Source of the DNA: Candidatus Mnemosynella biddleae
GTDB lineage: Archaea > Halobacteriota > Archaeoglobi > Mnemosynellales > Mnemosynellaceae
Assembly (NCBI GenBank): GCA_002011165.2
Contig: MTMI02000010.1
Span: 161,808 to 225,807 of the forward strand
DNA length: 64,000 nt
Direction: 5' to 3'
The position numbers and the translations under genes were made by a program. This document shows, one piece after another, positions 7,197 to 14,670 of the stretch; positions within the stretch are counted from its first letter, which is position 1, and each line of letters begins with the position of its first letter. Below the pieces are notes generated by a model. The model did no database searches. It was given only the letters and a program-made list of their open reading frames with translations, and was not told the DNA's origin.

Positions 7197-8120
7197 ATGA
7201 AATGCGATTATGCGTCTTACAAAGTTCATCACAGAGTAGGTGCAAGTCCTATATTACAGATGGAAATTAAAATAGATTTTAGTGGGGATTCTTTTGAGGA
7301 GGGTCCATTTTTAGTGATTCCGGAATACAGGGTTACACTTTATGAAGTCTCTAAAGATCTAAGATCGAGGCGTCCGAGAGGTTTTATTGACTACATTATC
7401 GGACCAAATGTAGTGGTATATGATCCAAAAATTCCAGTTAAAACACATATTGAGATACCTGTTTCACAAGAGCTGATCAATATATTCAACGAACTCAGGA
7501 GCCAAGATAAGCTACCTGCTTTGGAGATTGAAGTAAACTCAGATATCATATATTACAAAGACTTAAAACTTCAGGCTATACCAAGAGCGAACATACCTGT
7601 CTATAAATCTGTATACGGACGAACTGAGGGGTTAGTTGTTTTTACTTCAGATGAAGTGGATCTTCTAATGAGAGATCTTAAATACACCGATGTAATTAGA
7701 GTTGAGATTCCATTCCCTCTTGAAGCCGAAAATATTGCTCAGGAGAATATAGTTAAGAGCGTTGAAGAGCTGAGAGCAGCAAGAGAGTTATTAATACAAG
7801 GAGATTATCCAAATGTGTTGCAGACCTGTAGGAATATAATAATGAATTACCTCACGAAGAGAGAAAATAGAGAGAACCTGAGAGAAGATATAATCGATTA
7901 TATTATTAGCAGAGCTCCAGAGAGCCAGAGAGATCTATACGAAGATGTGCTTAAAGCTCTTGGTAAAACCATACACAGTCTTCTACAGCATCTTCATAAG
8001 TTTGTCAAAGAAGATACAGGAAAACTTATGGAGAACCCTCTAAGATCTGATGCCGAATATGCATTCTACACTTTATCTACCGTATTAAAATATATTTCCG
8101 AGTTATCAACAGAGAAATAA
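7197..8120 (+). CDS. Unknown protein, lone plus-strand gene in the provirus
   Basis: 307 aa. The N-terminal half is beta-rich (residues 1-175); the C-terminal half is helical, with the pattern LHKFVKEDTG... SDAEYAFYTLSTVLKYI, which recalls the HEPN/abortive-infection type of helical bundle, but no RxxxxH motif is clear. It is divergently transcribed from the terminase operon with its own TATA-like element (AAAATAAATAC). An independent gene inserted between viral modules is often a moron with a host-fitness or superinfection role; here that is inference. Confidence 0.65.
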   Translation: MKCDYASYKVHHRVGASPILQMEIKIDFSGDSFEEGPFLVIPEYRVTLYEVSKDLRSRRPRGFIDYIIGPNVVVYDPKIPVKTHIEIPVSQELINIFNELRSQDKLPALEIEVNSDIIYYKDLKLQAIPRANIPVYKSVYGRTEGLVVFTSDEVDLLMRDLKYTDVIRVEIPFPLEAENIAQENIVKSVEELRAARELLIQGDYPNVLQTCRNIIMNYLTKRENRENLREDIIDYIISRAPESQRDLYEDVLKALGKTIHSLLQHLHKFVKEDTGKLMENPLRSDAEYAFYTLSTVLKYISELSTEK

Positions 8121-8131
8121 ATGATTTTTCC

Positions 8132-8374
8132 TCAGTAATTAGTATGGAGAAGACTAATAATTACAAGAATTATTACCACGATTATAAATGGGATGGCCCA
8201 AATCCAAAAGAAAGCTCCTGCTAACTGATATGTGAAATATTGTAATTCTGATGGTAGTTGTGGAGCGACAAAGAATTTCAAAACAGCCCATAATATTGCA
8301 AATACGATAATTATAGCCGCAGCAACTCCAGCAATTCCCTCAATCTTTATTGAAAACATAATACACTTAATCAT
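8132..8374 (-). CDS. Small two-TM membrane protein
   Basis: 80 aa with two long hydrophobic helices (about 12-36 and 50-76) joined by a short loop containing proline. It converges with the plus-strand gene at 7197-8120. No family recognised; a holin-like or membrane-anchor role is possible. Confidence 0.5.
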   Translation of the reverse strand: MIKCIMFSIKIEGIAGVAAAIIIVFAILWAVLKFFVAPQLPSELQYFTYQLAGAFFWIWAIPFIIVVIILVIISLLHTNY

Positions 8375-8405
8375 TGTACATTATAAATTTTAAAAATTTC
8401 GCTTG

Positions 8406-8729
8406 TTACCTCATCATCACCTCGAACTCAACCACCCAGATCTCTTGCTCAGGATCCCATCTACCATTTATTCGCTCCCACACTTTCCTGAATTCCTCGA
8501 CGGTATAGCCGCCTTCAGCCCATGCATCTTCTTCGGAGATGTCTCCTAACCTCTCTTTTCTGAGCCCTGTAACTTTCAACATGGTGAAGTAATCTTTACT
8601 GAAAAGCTTCGTCTTGGCTTTGTAGATTCCGCCAACCTTTACTCGTGGTTTTTTCCACACTCTCCGGGTTTGGGTTTTTATTCCGTTCAGGATCGGTTGC
8701 ACGTGTTCGGGTTTAAAAAGCAGGGTCAT
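8406..8729 (-). CDS. ASCH/PUA-like domain protein
   Basis: 107 aa covering a whole ASCH fold: the early ILNGIKTQTRRVW motif (KTQTRR about 18-23), a central beta region, EGGYTVEEFRKVWERINGRW and the closing WVVEFEV strand. ASCH proteins bind RNA or modified nucleosides and are frequent in phages. It is the last gene of the long minus-strand replication operon. Confidence 0.8.
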   Translation of the reverse strand: MTLLFKPEHVQPILNGIKTQTRRVWKKPRVKVGGIYKAKTKLFSKDYFTMLKVTGLRKERLGDISEEDAWAEGGYTVEEFRKVWERINGRWDPEQEIWVVEFEVMMR

Positions 8730-8920
8730 TAGCTCTCCTCCAATATCTCTCTAATTTTATCCAGTTTTTCGAACTCTTTCTGAAGATCTTTCATTCTTGT
8801 TCTTCCCTTGAGTTTTCTCAGTTCTCCCAGCGGTAAGAAGAAAACGGCGAATGGAAATTCGTAGTATTCTGAAATTAATCGAAGCTTCTCAATCTCGATT
8901 TCTATTTTTTCATCAGACAT
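8729..8920 (-). CDS. Small charged provirus protein
   Basis: 63 aa, mostly helical with alternating Glu/Lys, and a hydrophobic patch in the middle (FPFAVFFLPLG). It abuts the ASCH gene (stop/start overlap) and follows the wHTH/Zn protein by 6 bases, so it belongs to the same operon. Function unknown. Confidence 0.5.
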   Translation of the reverse strand: MSDEKIEIEIEKLRLISEYYEFPFAVFFLPLGELRKLKGRTRMKDLQKEFEKLDKIREILEES

Positions 8921-8926
8921 TCCTCA

Positions 8927-9796
8927 TCAACCCTCCTCGAAACAATTTGAACATAAGACGAGCTTTTTATCCTCAAGCGGTGTAAAGTAGAAGTAGATCT
9001 TCTCTCCCTCTTCAATTCTTCTCCCGCATGCAGAACAGATTCCTCTGACATTCAGAACTCCGACGATTGAGAGTGATAGATCATCAGTATGAAGACTTCT
9101 GAGCTCTCCGTCAGCTATAACCTCCCCATCGGTTTTCAGCTCTCTAAATAATTTCAGAGCGTTCTGAATTCTCAGCTTTGCATCTTCAATTCTCTTCTCT
9201 AATAAATCGCTCCTGTTCCTCTGTTGTTTCTCGATTTGTTTATGAGTCAATCTTATGATCTTCTGGAAGTTGTAGATTCTTTCAAGAGTTTCATCATCTA
9301 AACTTGAAGAGAGATCCTCTATAAACCGTGAAAAAATCTCCTCGTAAAACGGAGTGAGACGGTAAAACTTTGCTTTCTTTGTATGATATTCTCCTGCTTT
9401 CGTTTTCTTCCTGATGACTGTTTTGAAGACTTCTTTCTCTTTGAGCATTTCATTTGGAGGAACTTCTTCTATGATTTCCACATTGAGGAGATCGTTAATG
9501 GATCTTCTGAGAAGTTCTGGATGAGCGTTTAAGATTTTAGAGAATGCCCTATAATAACACGTCTTTGTAAGAAGAAGAGTGAAGATGATCCCAGCTTTTG
9601 TTTTGTTTTTTACAACTCTTAAGTTGGTCACAATTTTTTGAAGTTCTGTGACCAATTCAGATAGATTTAGATTATTATCTAAGTTGGTCAGTTGGTCACG
9701 TGAGTGAGTGACCAACTTCAATATCTCTCTATATATCTCTGAATTGGTCACAAAATTTTGAGAATTTGTGACCAACTTATCAGGATTCATCCTCAA
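8927..9796 (-). CDS. wHTH/zinc-finger protein, candidate replication initiator
   Basis: 289 aa. Residues 8-60 consist of three 20-residue repeats (LVTN/LVTH/LVTE paired with VTN/LTN/VTN). Residues about 66-115 look like a winged helix (SKILNAHPELLRRSINDLL), then a long coiled coil (about 165-220), and a C-terminal zinc finger (C254, C257, C282, C285). The repeat-encoding DNA forms regular inverted repeats with 60-bp periodicity. Replication initiators of lambda-O type also carry their origin inside the gene, and the PCNA gene is in the same operon, so an initiator/origin pair is a reasonable inference. A transcription regulator that binds its own gene is the main alternative. Confidence 0.6.
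   Translation of the reverse strand: MRMNPDKLVTNSQNFVTNSEIYREILKLVTHSRDQLTNLDNNLNLSELVTELQKIVTNLRVVKNKTKAGIIFTLLLTKTCYYRAFSKILNAHPELLRRSINDLLNVEIIEEVPPNEMLKEKEVFKTVIRKKTKAGEYHTKKAKFYRLTPFYEEIFSRFIEDLSSSLDDETLERIYNFQKIIRLTHKQIEKQQRNRSDLLEKRIEDAKLRIQNALKLFRELKTDGEVIADGELRSLHTDDLSLSIVGVLNVRGICSACGRRIEEGEKIYFYFTPLEDKKLVLCSNCFEEG
9621..9778. repeat. Three 60-bp units with inverted TTGGTCAC boxes (origin/operator-like)
   Basis: Forward boxes AAGTTGGTCAC, AAGTTGGTCA and GAATTGGTCAC start at 9621, 9681 and 9741; reverse boxes GTGACCAATT, GTGACCAACTT and GTGACCAACTT start at 9648, 9708 and 9768. Both series have exact 60-bp spacing. One extra forward copy lies at 9691-9699. Sequence between boxes has diverged and is A+T rich (for example TATCTCTCTATATATC). 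Confidence 0.85.
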
Positions 9797-9974
9797 TCTT
9801 CCTCCTCACAAACAGGTACCATCCTATGCAATTGATCGTGAAACATGCAATTATTCCGGCTTGGATCCATGATAGATTCAGCTTCCTGAGTAACATGAGC
9901 ACGGATCCGAAGCTTGCTGTTACCCCGAAGCCCCAGAGCTGATAAAAAATAAAAGAAATGAAGTTATTTCTCAT
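9780..9974 (-). CDS. Small two-TM membrane protein
   Basis: 64 aa with two hydrophobic helices (about 5-26 and 37-54) and a basic/acidic cytoplasmic tail. It overlaps both neighbours (4 and 17 bases), so it is tightly embedded in the replication operon. Function unknown. Confidence 0.5.
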   Translation of the reverse strand: MRNNFISFIFYQLWGFGVTASFGSVLMLLRKLNLSWIQAGIIACFTINCIGWYLFVRRKIEDES

Positions 9975-10246
9975 ATCTGTCTCCTCACGAGCTCTACCAT
10001 CTTTTTAACATCCTCATTCATCCTTAACAACAACAGTTTTTTATCAGGATTCTTTTTGATGTACATTAGAAGCTCGTGAGCGAATGATCTTGAAACAAAT
10101 TGTACACCACTGAAATCCAACACAATTAAATCTGCACCTTTACATTTTTCCTCGAGTAAGTTCCTTATGAGGTCCCTTGAGCTTGGTCTTGGAGCAATCT
10201 CTTTTGCGACATTAATCTGTACCTTATTGTAACTCATTTCTCCCAC
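9971..10246 (-). CDS. STAS-like DUF4325 domain protein
   Basis: 91 aa, a nearly minimal DUF4325 domain: a basic N-terminus, ADLIVLDFSGVQFVSRSFAH, ELLMYIKKN, and a final helix. The family is thought to be STAS-like but its role is unsettled. It overlaps the upstream Nmad1-like gene by 13 bases. A longer homologue with a zinc ribbon is encoded at 3820-4437. Confidence 0.75.
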   Translation of the reverse strand: MGEMSYNKVQINVAKEIAPRPSSRDLIRNLLEEKCKGADLIVLDFSGVQFVSRSFAHELLMYIKKNPDKKLLLLRMNEDVKKMVELVRRQI

Positions 10247-10653
10247 TCGTCCCCTTTCCTCGTTTTTATCCTGATATAAGACAGTAAAATTGCTGAGTAG
10301 TTTATCAGGTCTTTTAATGTATCTTCAATTGTCTCATCTCGTACTGCAGTGTCTTTTTTCTTGAGGATTGCAGCAATCCTCGTCATCTTATCGAGCATAC
10401 GTGTGTAAATCCCAATTTCTACTTCACAGACCCCGAGGACCTCACAGAGTCGGAAGTTACCAAATGGATCCTCGTTTGGTCTGTAATCATGATTTTTCTT
10501 TTTCAAAATCTCTATACACTCTTTGAAAATCTCTGTAGTTTCGTTGAGGAGAATTAAAGCTGGATTCTCGTTTTTATGATATTTCTGATTTTCTAAGATC
10601 CACTTCTTCTCCAACTCAATCTCCCTTTCCCAAACACTCATCATCTCATACAC
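10234..10653 (-). CDS. Nmad1/DUF1599-type nucleotide-modification-associated protein
   Basis: 139 aa. Contains the family's order of motifs: KKKNHDY (51-57), DPFGNF (62-67), a GIYTRMLDKMTRI segment (81-93) and DETIEDTLKDLINY (106-119). The domain is found in phages and has been linked to modified-base pathways, and it resembles all-alpha NTP pyrophosphatases. It is co-transcribed with a PD-(D/E)XK protein. Confidence 0.75.
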   Translation of the reverse strand: MYEMMSVWEREIELEKKWILENQKYHKNENPALILLNETTEIFKECIEILKKKNHDYRPNEDPFGNFRLCEVLGVCEVEIGIYTRMLDKMTRIAAILKKKDTAVRDETIEDTLKDLINYSAILLSYIRIKTRKGDEWEK

Positions 10654-11210
10654 CTCAGCGAAACGTATTGCAGAAATTCATCCATCCTCTTCAAGCGAGC
10701 GATCGGAACGCACCACGATAGGACGTTCGTATCCTCTCTTAGATATCCGTAAAGTGGAACGAGAGGCTTCCGGATCCAGCCAATAACATGTGCAATGAGA
10801 TCGCTTTGATCAATTGCAACAAAAACGTAAATGTCAATGTCTTTCTCTTCAAACTGATCCGCCGGAATAAGCAATCCAACAGAGTCCTGATGCAGAACTA
10901 TATCAACGCCACGCCTGAAAAGCCCAGTCTTCACATCGATCTTCTTCCCTGCAATCATGAAATCAAATTTATCGGGATTTTTGGGATTCTCACGATCTTC
11001 AAAATCATCTTTCTCATACGGAACTCCGTGCTCTTCCAAGAAGAGCTCAAAGAACATCTCCCCGATGATCCCGACCATCTTGTTCGTGAGCTCATCAGTC
11101 TGAAATCTCGGAGTGCAGTCCTCTGTGATCTTCACGAGCTTCTGAGCTCTCTCTCTTGCATCACTGATCATCTGTGCTGAGATCGGTGCAGAAAGTGCAA
11201 TGGATTTCAT
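10641..11210 (-). CDS. PD-(D/E)XK nuclease-fold protein
   Basis: 189 aa. The likely active site is E51 (GIIGEMFFELF), D83 (DKFDF) and D92-x-K94 (KKIDVKTG), matching the E...D...(D/E)xK order of restriction/repair-type nucleases. The gene overlaps both neighbours. In a viral replication operon it could process replication intermediates, degrade host DNA or act in exclusion; the sequence does not decide among these. Confidence 0.7.
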   Translation of the reverse strand: MKSIALSAPISAQMISDARERAQKLVKITEDCTPRFQTDELTNKMVGIIGEMFFELFLEEHGVPYEKDDFEDRENPKNPDKFDFMIAGKKIDVKTGLFRRGVDIVLHQDSVGLLIPADQFEEKDIDIYVFVAIDQSDLIAHVIGWIRKPLVPLYGYLREDTNVLSWCVPIARLKRMDEFLQYVSLRCMR

Positions 11211-11413
11211 ATCACAATCCTCCAGCGTTTTTTCAGAGTTCTTCTGATGTATCTTCGATCAATCACCTTTATCGCTCCGATATGTCTTGCTTTTATCAGT
11301 GCCGCCTTATTTCTGAGCTCTTCAGGTAATTCATCGAAATAAAAAGTTGATCCGCAGTGCTCTTTCACACTGTGGACCCATTCAAGAGCATCAAATTTTG
11401 AGATTTTTCCCAT
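11207..11413 (-). CDS. Small basic provirus protein, HTH-like
   Basis: 68 aa, basic C-terminus (DRRYIRRTLKKRWRIVI), with a helix-turn-helix-compatible middle (ELPEELRNKAALIKARHIGA). Overlaps the upstream wHTH gene by 23 bases and the downstream nuclease gene by 4. Possibly DNA binding; no family recognised. Confidence 0.5.
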   Translation of the reverse strand: MGKISKFDALEWVHSVKEHCGSTFYFDELPEELRNKAALIKARHIGAIKVIDRRYIRRTLKKRWRIVI

Positions 11414-11669
11414 TTCTCACCATCTCCAGAATTTCAGAAAATCTCACTTTCGCTTCATTATCTGGAAATGAGATGACTTTCGTCTGTCCGATTCGCTTTA
11501 ATTTGATGATCCCAGCATCAGCCAACCCTTCGAGGTAACCGTAAAATTTCTGACTACCCATTCCATAGATCGTTCTTGCTCTAAACTCTCTCAGAGCTTC
11601 GGATCCAGAGACATAACCATGTTCTTCGATGATCTCCAATATGATTCTCAGACGCTCTGGGATTTCCAT
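11391..11669 (-). CDS. Winged-helix DNA-binding protein
   Basis: 92 aa with the layout of a small archaeal wHTH: helix 1 (LRIILEIIEEHG), a turn, the recognition region (GSQKFYGYLEGLADAGIIKL) and a wing (RIGQTKVISF). It sits three bases downstream of the PCNA gene. Likely a regulator or a replication accessory factor. Confidence 0.6.
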   Translation of the reverse strand: MEIPERLRIILEIIEEHGYVSGSEALREFRARTIYGMGSQKFYGYLEGLADAGIIKLKRIGQTKVISFPDNEAKVRFSEILEMVRNGKNLKI

Positions 11670-11672
11670 CGC

Positions 11673-12371
11673 TCACACCTCCGTGTCAATCCGAGGAGCG
11701 AGAATGTATCTCAGCTCGAAGTAATCGTCGCTGATAAACTCGAACTCGGCTGGTTTATCGCTTGAAAATCTGATGATTATCTCGTCTCCAGTTTTCCCTC
11801 CTCTGAGAATATTACTGAGAAAATCGAGCCCGTATTTCGCTGATGCTTTTCCAGTTCCTCCCTCAAACTCAAACTCAGCTTTCCCATCCCCTGCGAGATA
11901 ATAACTTTCGCAGATTATCCTGAATATCTTGTTATCAACCTCGAAAATTACATGATCTCCTATTTTATCGCAAAATTTAATTGCATCTCTGAAATCCTCA
12001 AAAGAGATCTTTACCTCTGCGGTGTAATCGAGCTCTGGATATTTTTTCACTTTACTCCATTCTTCAGAGAGAGTCTTTACTCTGTATGTTAGTCTGTTTG
12101 ATCTTAAAACAAGCTTCTCGTCTTCGATATCAATTGAGATTTTCTCGCTTTTCAACACGTTAAGAATATCATAAAGCTGTCCAAAATCGAGAACGACTTC
12201 AATATGCTCATCGTTATCCTCAACCGGAACTCTTGCATGAACGAGCATCGTATTTGAAGAATTGACTGCAGTAACTGAAAACCATGAAGCAATTATGACT
12301 TTCGCCTCATACACTCCAGCATTGAAAACAGCTCTAACAAGACGTTTGAAAAAATTTGAAGAGATGAGCAT
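11673..12371 (-). CDS. pcn: DNA polymerase sliding clamp (PCNA)
   Basis: 232 aa, close to the usual 245. Two-domain clamp fold: the N-terminal FKRLVRAVFNAGV helix, a DFGQLYDILNVLKS interdomain motif, a second-domain helix (FRDAIKFCDKIG), and the near-invariant C-terminal strand ELRYILAPRI. It should encircle DNA and tether polymerase and other PIP-box proteins. A virus-encoded clamp suggests partial control of its own replisome. Divergence is larger than expected between host copies of related archaea. Confidence 0.9.
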   Translation of the reverse strand: MLISSNFFKRLVRAVFNAGVYEAKVIIASWFSVTAVNSSNTMLVHARVPVEDNDEHIEVVLDFGQLYDILNVLKSEKISIDIEDEKLVLRSNRLTYRVKTLSEEWSKVKKYPELDYTAEVKISFEDFRDAIKFCDKIGDHVIFEVDNKIFRIICESYYLAGDGKAEFEFEGGTGKASAKYGLDFLSNILRGGKTGDEIIIRFSSDKPAEFEFISDDYFELRYILAPRIDTEV

Positions 12372-12374
12372 CGC

Positions 12375-12923
12375 TCATCCCACCCTGAGGATTTCAAAAT
12401 CATCATCATTCGCTGGTAGCGGTTCTTTATTCGCTTTATAGGTTTTCTGACAATCAAAGCAGAGAATCTTACCGTCGAAATCGCTTTTATGTTCGTTACA
12501 GTAATTCATCACTCTCTTTGAAATCTTGGAACCACAAAACTCGCATTTCAGATTCTCGCTCTTAACCGCTTTTTTCTCACTCGGTTTTTTATTTTCTCTG
12601 ATCTTCGATTTCAAAGTTATATCGTGAATGAGCTTTGCTTTATGCCACGCATATCTTTCGATGTAATCTGAGATTGTGAAAGAAAGTGATTCAAGTAGAG
12701 CTCTGAGTTCTGTATCGCTCAGTTCTGAGAATTCTCCGCCCACGAGAGCACGAATTTCCTTGAAATCTTCTAACATTGCAGATCTGGTGTCCTGAATTTC
12801 AGCTCGAGAGATGGGTATATTGTACGTTTTTGAATCGTATTGAACTTTCACGATGAACTCTGTGTCGTATTCATTTGGATCTCTGTTGATATGAGTTTTT
12901 GCGAGATCTTCCCACCTGCTCAT
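12375..12923 (-). CDS. Provirus protein with C-terminal zinc finger
   Basis: 182 aa. The N-terminal 110 residues are alpha/beta with no recognised family. A Lys-rich linker leads to a zinc-binding module (CEFCGSK, a later C...H pair and CFDCQKTY). It overlaps the upstream gene by 4 bases and precedes PCNA by 3, so it probably acts in replication; a single-stranded-DNA-binding or primase-accessory role is speculative. Confidence 0.6.
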   Translation of the reverse strand: MSRWEDLAKTHINRDPNEYDTEFIVKVQYDSKTYNIPISRAEIQDTRSAMLEDFKEIRALVGGEFSELSDTELRALLESLSFTISDYIERYAWHKAKLIHDITLKSKIRENKKPSEKKAVKSENLKCEFCGSKISKRVMNYCNEHKSDFDGKILCFDCQKTYKANKEPLPANDDDFEILRVG

Positions 12924-13105
12924 TGCTCATCAGCCTCCTCCAAGATCGCATTTACTATCGCATTTATGAGCTCTTTTGCGTCGAAAACAAGCGTAGTTTC
13001 GTTGTAGTGAAGCGTTATACAAGTCTCCTCGAATGTAAGATTAACAATCACATCGTCTATATCGTCATCTCCTTCGATCATTCTTGTTGCAATAACCTGT
13101 TTCAT
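12920..13105 (-). CDS. Small acidic provirus protein
   Basis: 61 aa, strongly acidic, beta-rich then helical (FDAKELINAIVNAILEE). It overlaps the Zn-finger gene by 4 bases. Preceded by the AbrB-like gene by 12 bases. Unknown function; small acidic early viral proteins are sometimes DNA mimics, but nothing here proves that. Confidence 0.5.
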   Translation of the reverse strand: MKQVIATRMIEGDDDIDDVIVNLTFEETCITLHYNETTLVFDAKELINAIVNAILEEADEQ

Positions 13106-13117
13106 CCTTCAAACACC

Positions 13118-13285
13118 TCACACAGTTTGTTCAACTTCCTGTGTTGGTTTTCTTAGAAGAATGACGATTTTATCACCGTCTATGTCAACGAAAACCTCTT
13201 GTCCACTTTCAAGTCTAAAATGCTCTTTAATGAATGCTGGAATACCAACGTAAAGCTGTCCAGAACCAGTTTTTTGTATACGCAT
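13118..13285 (-). CDS. AbrB/SpoVT-like DNA-binding protein
   Basis: 55 aa, below common ORF length cut-offs. Sequence MRIQKTGSGQLYVGIPAFIK, then LESGQEVFVDIDGDKIVILL, fits the swapped-hairpin AbrB fold. The ATG at 13285 is preceded by a GGAGGGATG Shine-Dalgarno-like run. It is the first gene of the long minus-strand replication operon and is divergent from an RHH regulator, which suggests a role in the virus's regulatory switch. Confidence 0.75.
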   Translation of the reverse strand: MRIQKTGSGQLYVGIPAFIKEHFRLESGQEVFVDIDGDKIVILLRKPTQEVEQTV

Positions 13286-13407
13286 CTTTTTCAATTTTAC
13301 ATCCCTCCGTATATCAATACGTAATAGTATCCGTAAAAATACTTAAATATTTCGGATAAATACACGTTATTATTACGGAAATATTTCCATAGTGATGGTG
13401 AAGAAAA
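13286..13407. promoter_or_regulatory. Divergent promoter/operator region of the provirus
   Basis: A+T-rich 122-bp region between the AbrB-like (minus) and RHH (plus) genes. It contains TATCCG (13328-13333) with CGGATA (13353-13358) and AAATATTTCGG (13345-13355) with CGGAAATATTT (13376-13386), overlapping inverted repeats that look like operators for either flanking regulator. Confidence 0.55.
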
Positions 13408-13632
13408 ATGCCGAAAACTAAATCAGAAACCATGAGTATAAGAAAAGAATATAGACTGAGCCCCTACATCATCAAAAAAATTGAAGAACTCCTTAAAACT
13501 GGAGATTTCGCTTCAGAAGCTGAGCTTATTAGAATTGCAATTTTAAATCTATACAAAGATTACGAAATCGAGGGAAAAATAAAAAGAAAGAAAGAAAAAA
13601 TCATAGATGTTCGTGAAGTTGAAATTGATTGA
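13408..13632 (+). CDS. Ribbon-helix-helix transcriptional regulator
   Basis: 74 aa. Beta strand (MSIRKEYRLSPYI) followed by helices KKIEELLKTG and ASEAELIRIAILNLY, the CopG/ParD-type RHH core, with a basic C-terminal tail. First gene of the short plus-strand operon that runs to the attachment site. Probably represses the divergent promoter region upstream. Confidence 0.75.
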   Translation: MPKTKSETMSIRKEYRLSPYIIKKIEELLKTGDFASEAELIRIAILNLYKDYEIEGKIKRKKEKIIDVREVEID

Positions 13633-13642
13633 GGTGTAGGGG

Positions 13643-13969
13643 ATGTTTATTAAAATCCCTTCATCACGAAAGTGGATGCATATAGTTTTCAGAGGATATG
13701 AGATGAAGTGCTTCGATGGAGAGAGGGAATTCTATCGCTATCTCCTGAAATCATATGATGTGAAAGATCTTGTTGATGAAGAAGAGCTTGCAAGAGATAT
13801 CTCACGCATGGTTATATCATTGATGAAGCTTGGGTACACAGTAGATGAGATTATCGAAGAGGTCTCGGTTGCATGCGGAATTCCCGAAAGAGATCTCAGA
13901 GATCTGGTTGAGCGTATTTTTTACGAGTACGGACTTTATGAAAAGAACGGGATTGTAGTTGGTGTTTGA
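13643..13969 (+). CDS. Provirus protein of unknown function
   Basis: 108 aa, helical and acidic after a short beta-rich N-terminus. A GTGTAGGGGATG stretch provides a weak ribosome-binding site. It lies between the RHH regulator and the Zn-ribbon/PH-like gene, whose possible start codons overlap its end. No family recognised. Confidence 0.55.
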   Translation: MFIKIPSSRKWMHIVFRGYEMKCFDGEREFYRYLLKSYDVKDLVDEEELARDISRMVISLMKLGYTVDEIIEEVSVACGIPERDLRDLVERIFYEYGLYEKNGIVVGV

Positions 13970-14654
13970 GGTGCTTAGAAGAAAAAAGAGAGATGTAGAA
14001 GACGATGTTAAAAAGAGCTTTATCTGTTTTGAATGCGGTGGAGATGTGATTGTAAAAGAAAGTGGAAAACTCATAAAGAAAAAGATTCTTGAGTGTTCAA
14101 ACTGCGGGAAAACGTGGAACGGTTTTGAGGAGTACTATCTTTCACGAGAGATGAAAGAGGTTGAAGAAAAAATCAAAGAGATATATGAAACAGGAAATCT
14201 TGAAAGACTTGCAGAAGAGCTCAGACTCCTTGAAGTTGATGTTCCGCTTATTTTAAAGAAAAATGAAGTTCCATATCTCGTTGAAGAATCAAATCTCCTT
14301 GAAATGGTCAGAGAATCATATAAGTTTAGAGGACAGAGTATTGGAGTGAGTTTTAGAGTTGCACGGGGAGTTTATCTCAGACCCAGAATTGGAACTGGAA
14401 CACTAAGAGGGAGTGAAGAAAAACTCAGGCTTACAGATTCTGGGATCCTCGTACTTACGAATAGAAGACTTGTGTTTCTTGGAAATAAGAAGACAACAAC
14501 AATTCAGCTAAACAAAATTATCAATGCTGAAGCAAATGAAGACAAGCTCGTGATAGCGAGAGAGGGTAAACAGAAAGTTGAGATGTTCCAGCTCAGATAT
14601 CCTGAACTCTGGGAAGCTGCAATAGTTACAGCTGTGCAGAATCTTCAGGAGTGA
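13959..14654 (+). CDS. Zinc-ribbon protein with PH-like C-terminal domain
   Basis: 231 aa if the TTG at 13959 is used; GTG at 13971 is equally plausible. A zinc ribbon (CFECGG... CSNCGKTW, roughly 24-48) is followed by a helical linker and a C-terminal domain of the small PH/GRAM type (SGILVLTNRRLVFLGNKKTT, then INAEANEDKLVIAREGKQKV). Such proteins in prokaryotes are usually of unknown function. Co-directional with the RHH gene. Confidence 0.65.
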   Translation: MVFEVLRRKKRDVEDDVKKSFICFECGGDVIVKESGKLIKKKILECSNCGKTWNGFEEYYLSREMKEVEEKIKEIYETGNLERLAEELRLLEVDVPLILKKNEVPYLVEESNLLEMVRESYKFRGQSIGVSFRVARGVYLRPRIGTGTLRGSEEKLRLTDSGILVLTNRRLVFLGNKKTTTIQLNKIINAEANEDKLVIAREGKQKVEMFQLRYPELWEAAIVTAVQNLQE

Positions 14655-14670
14655 AAGTATATAATCATAA

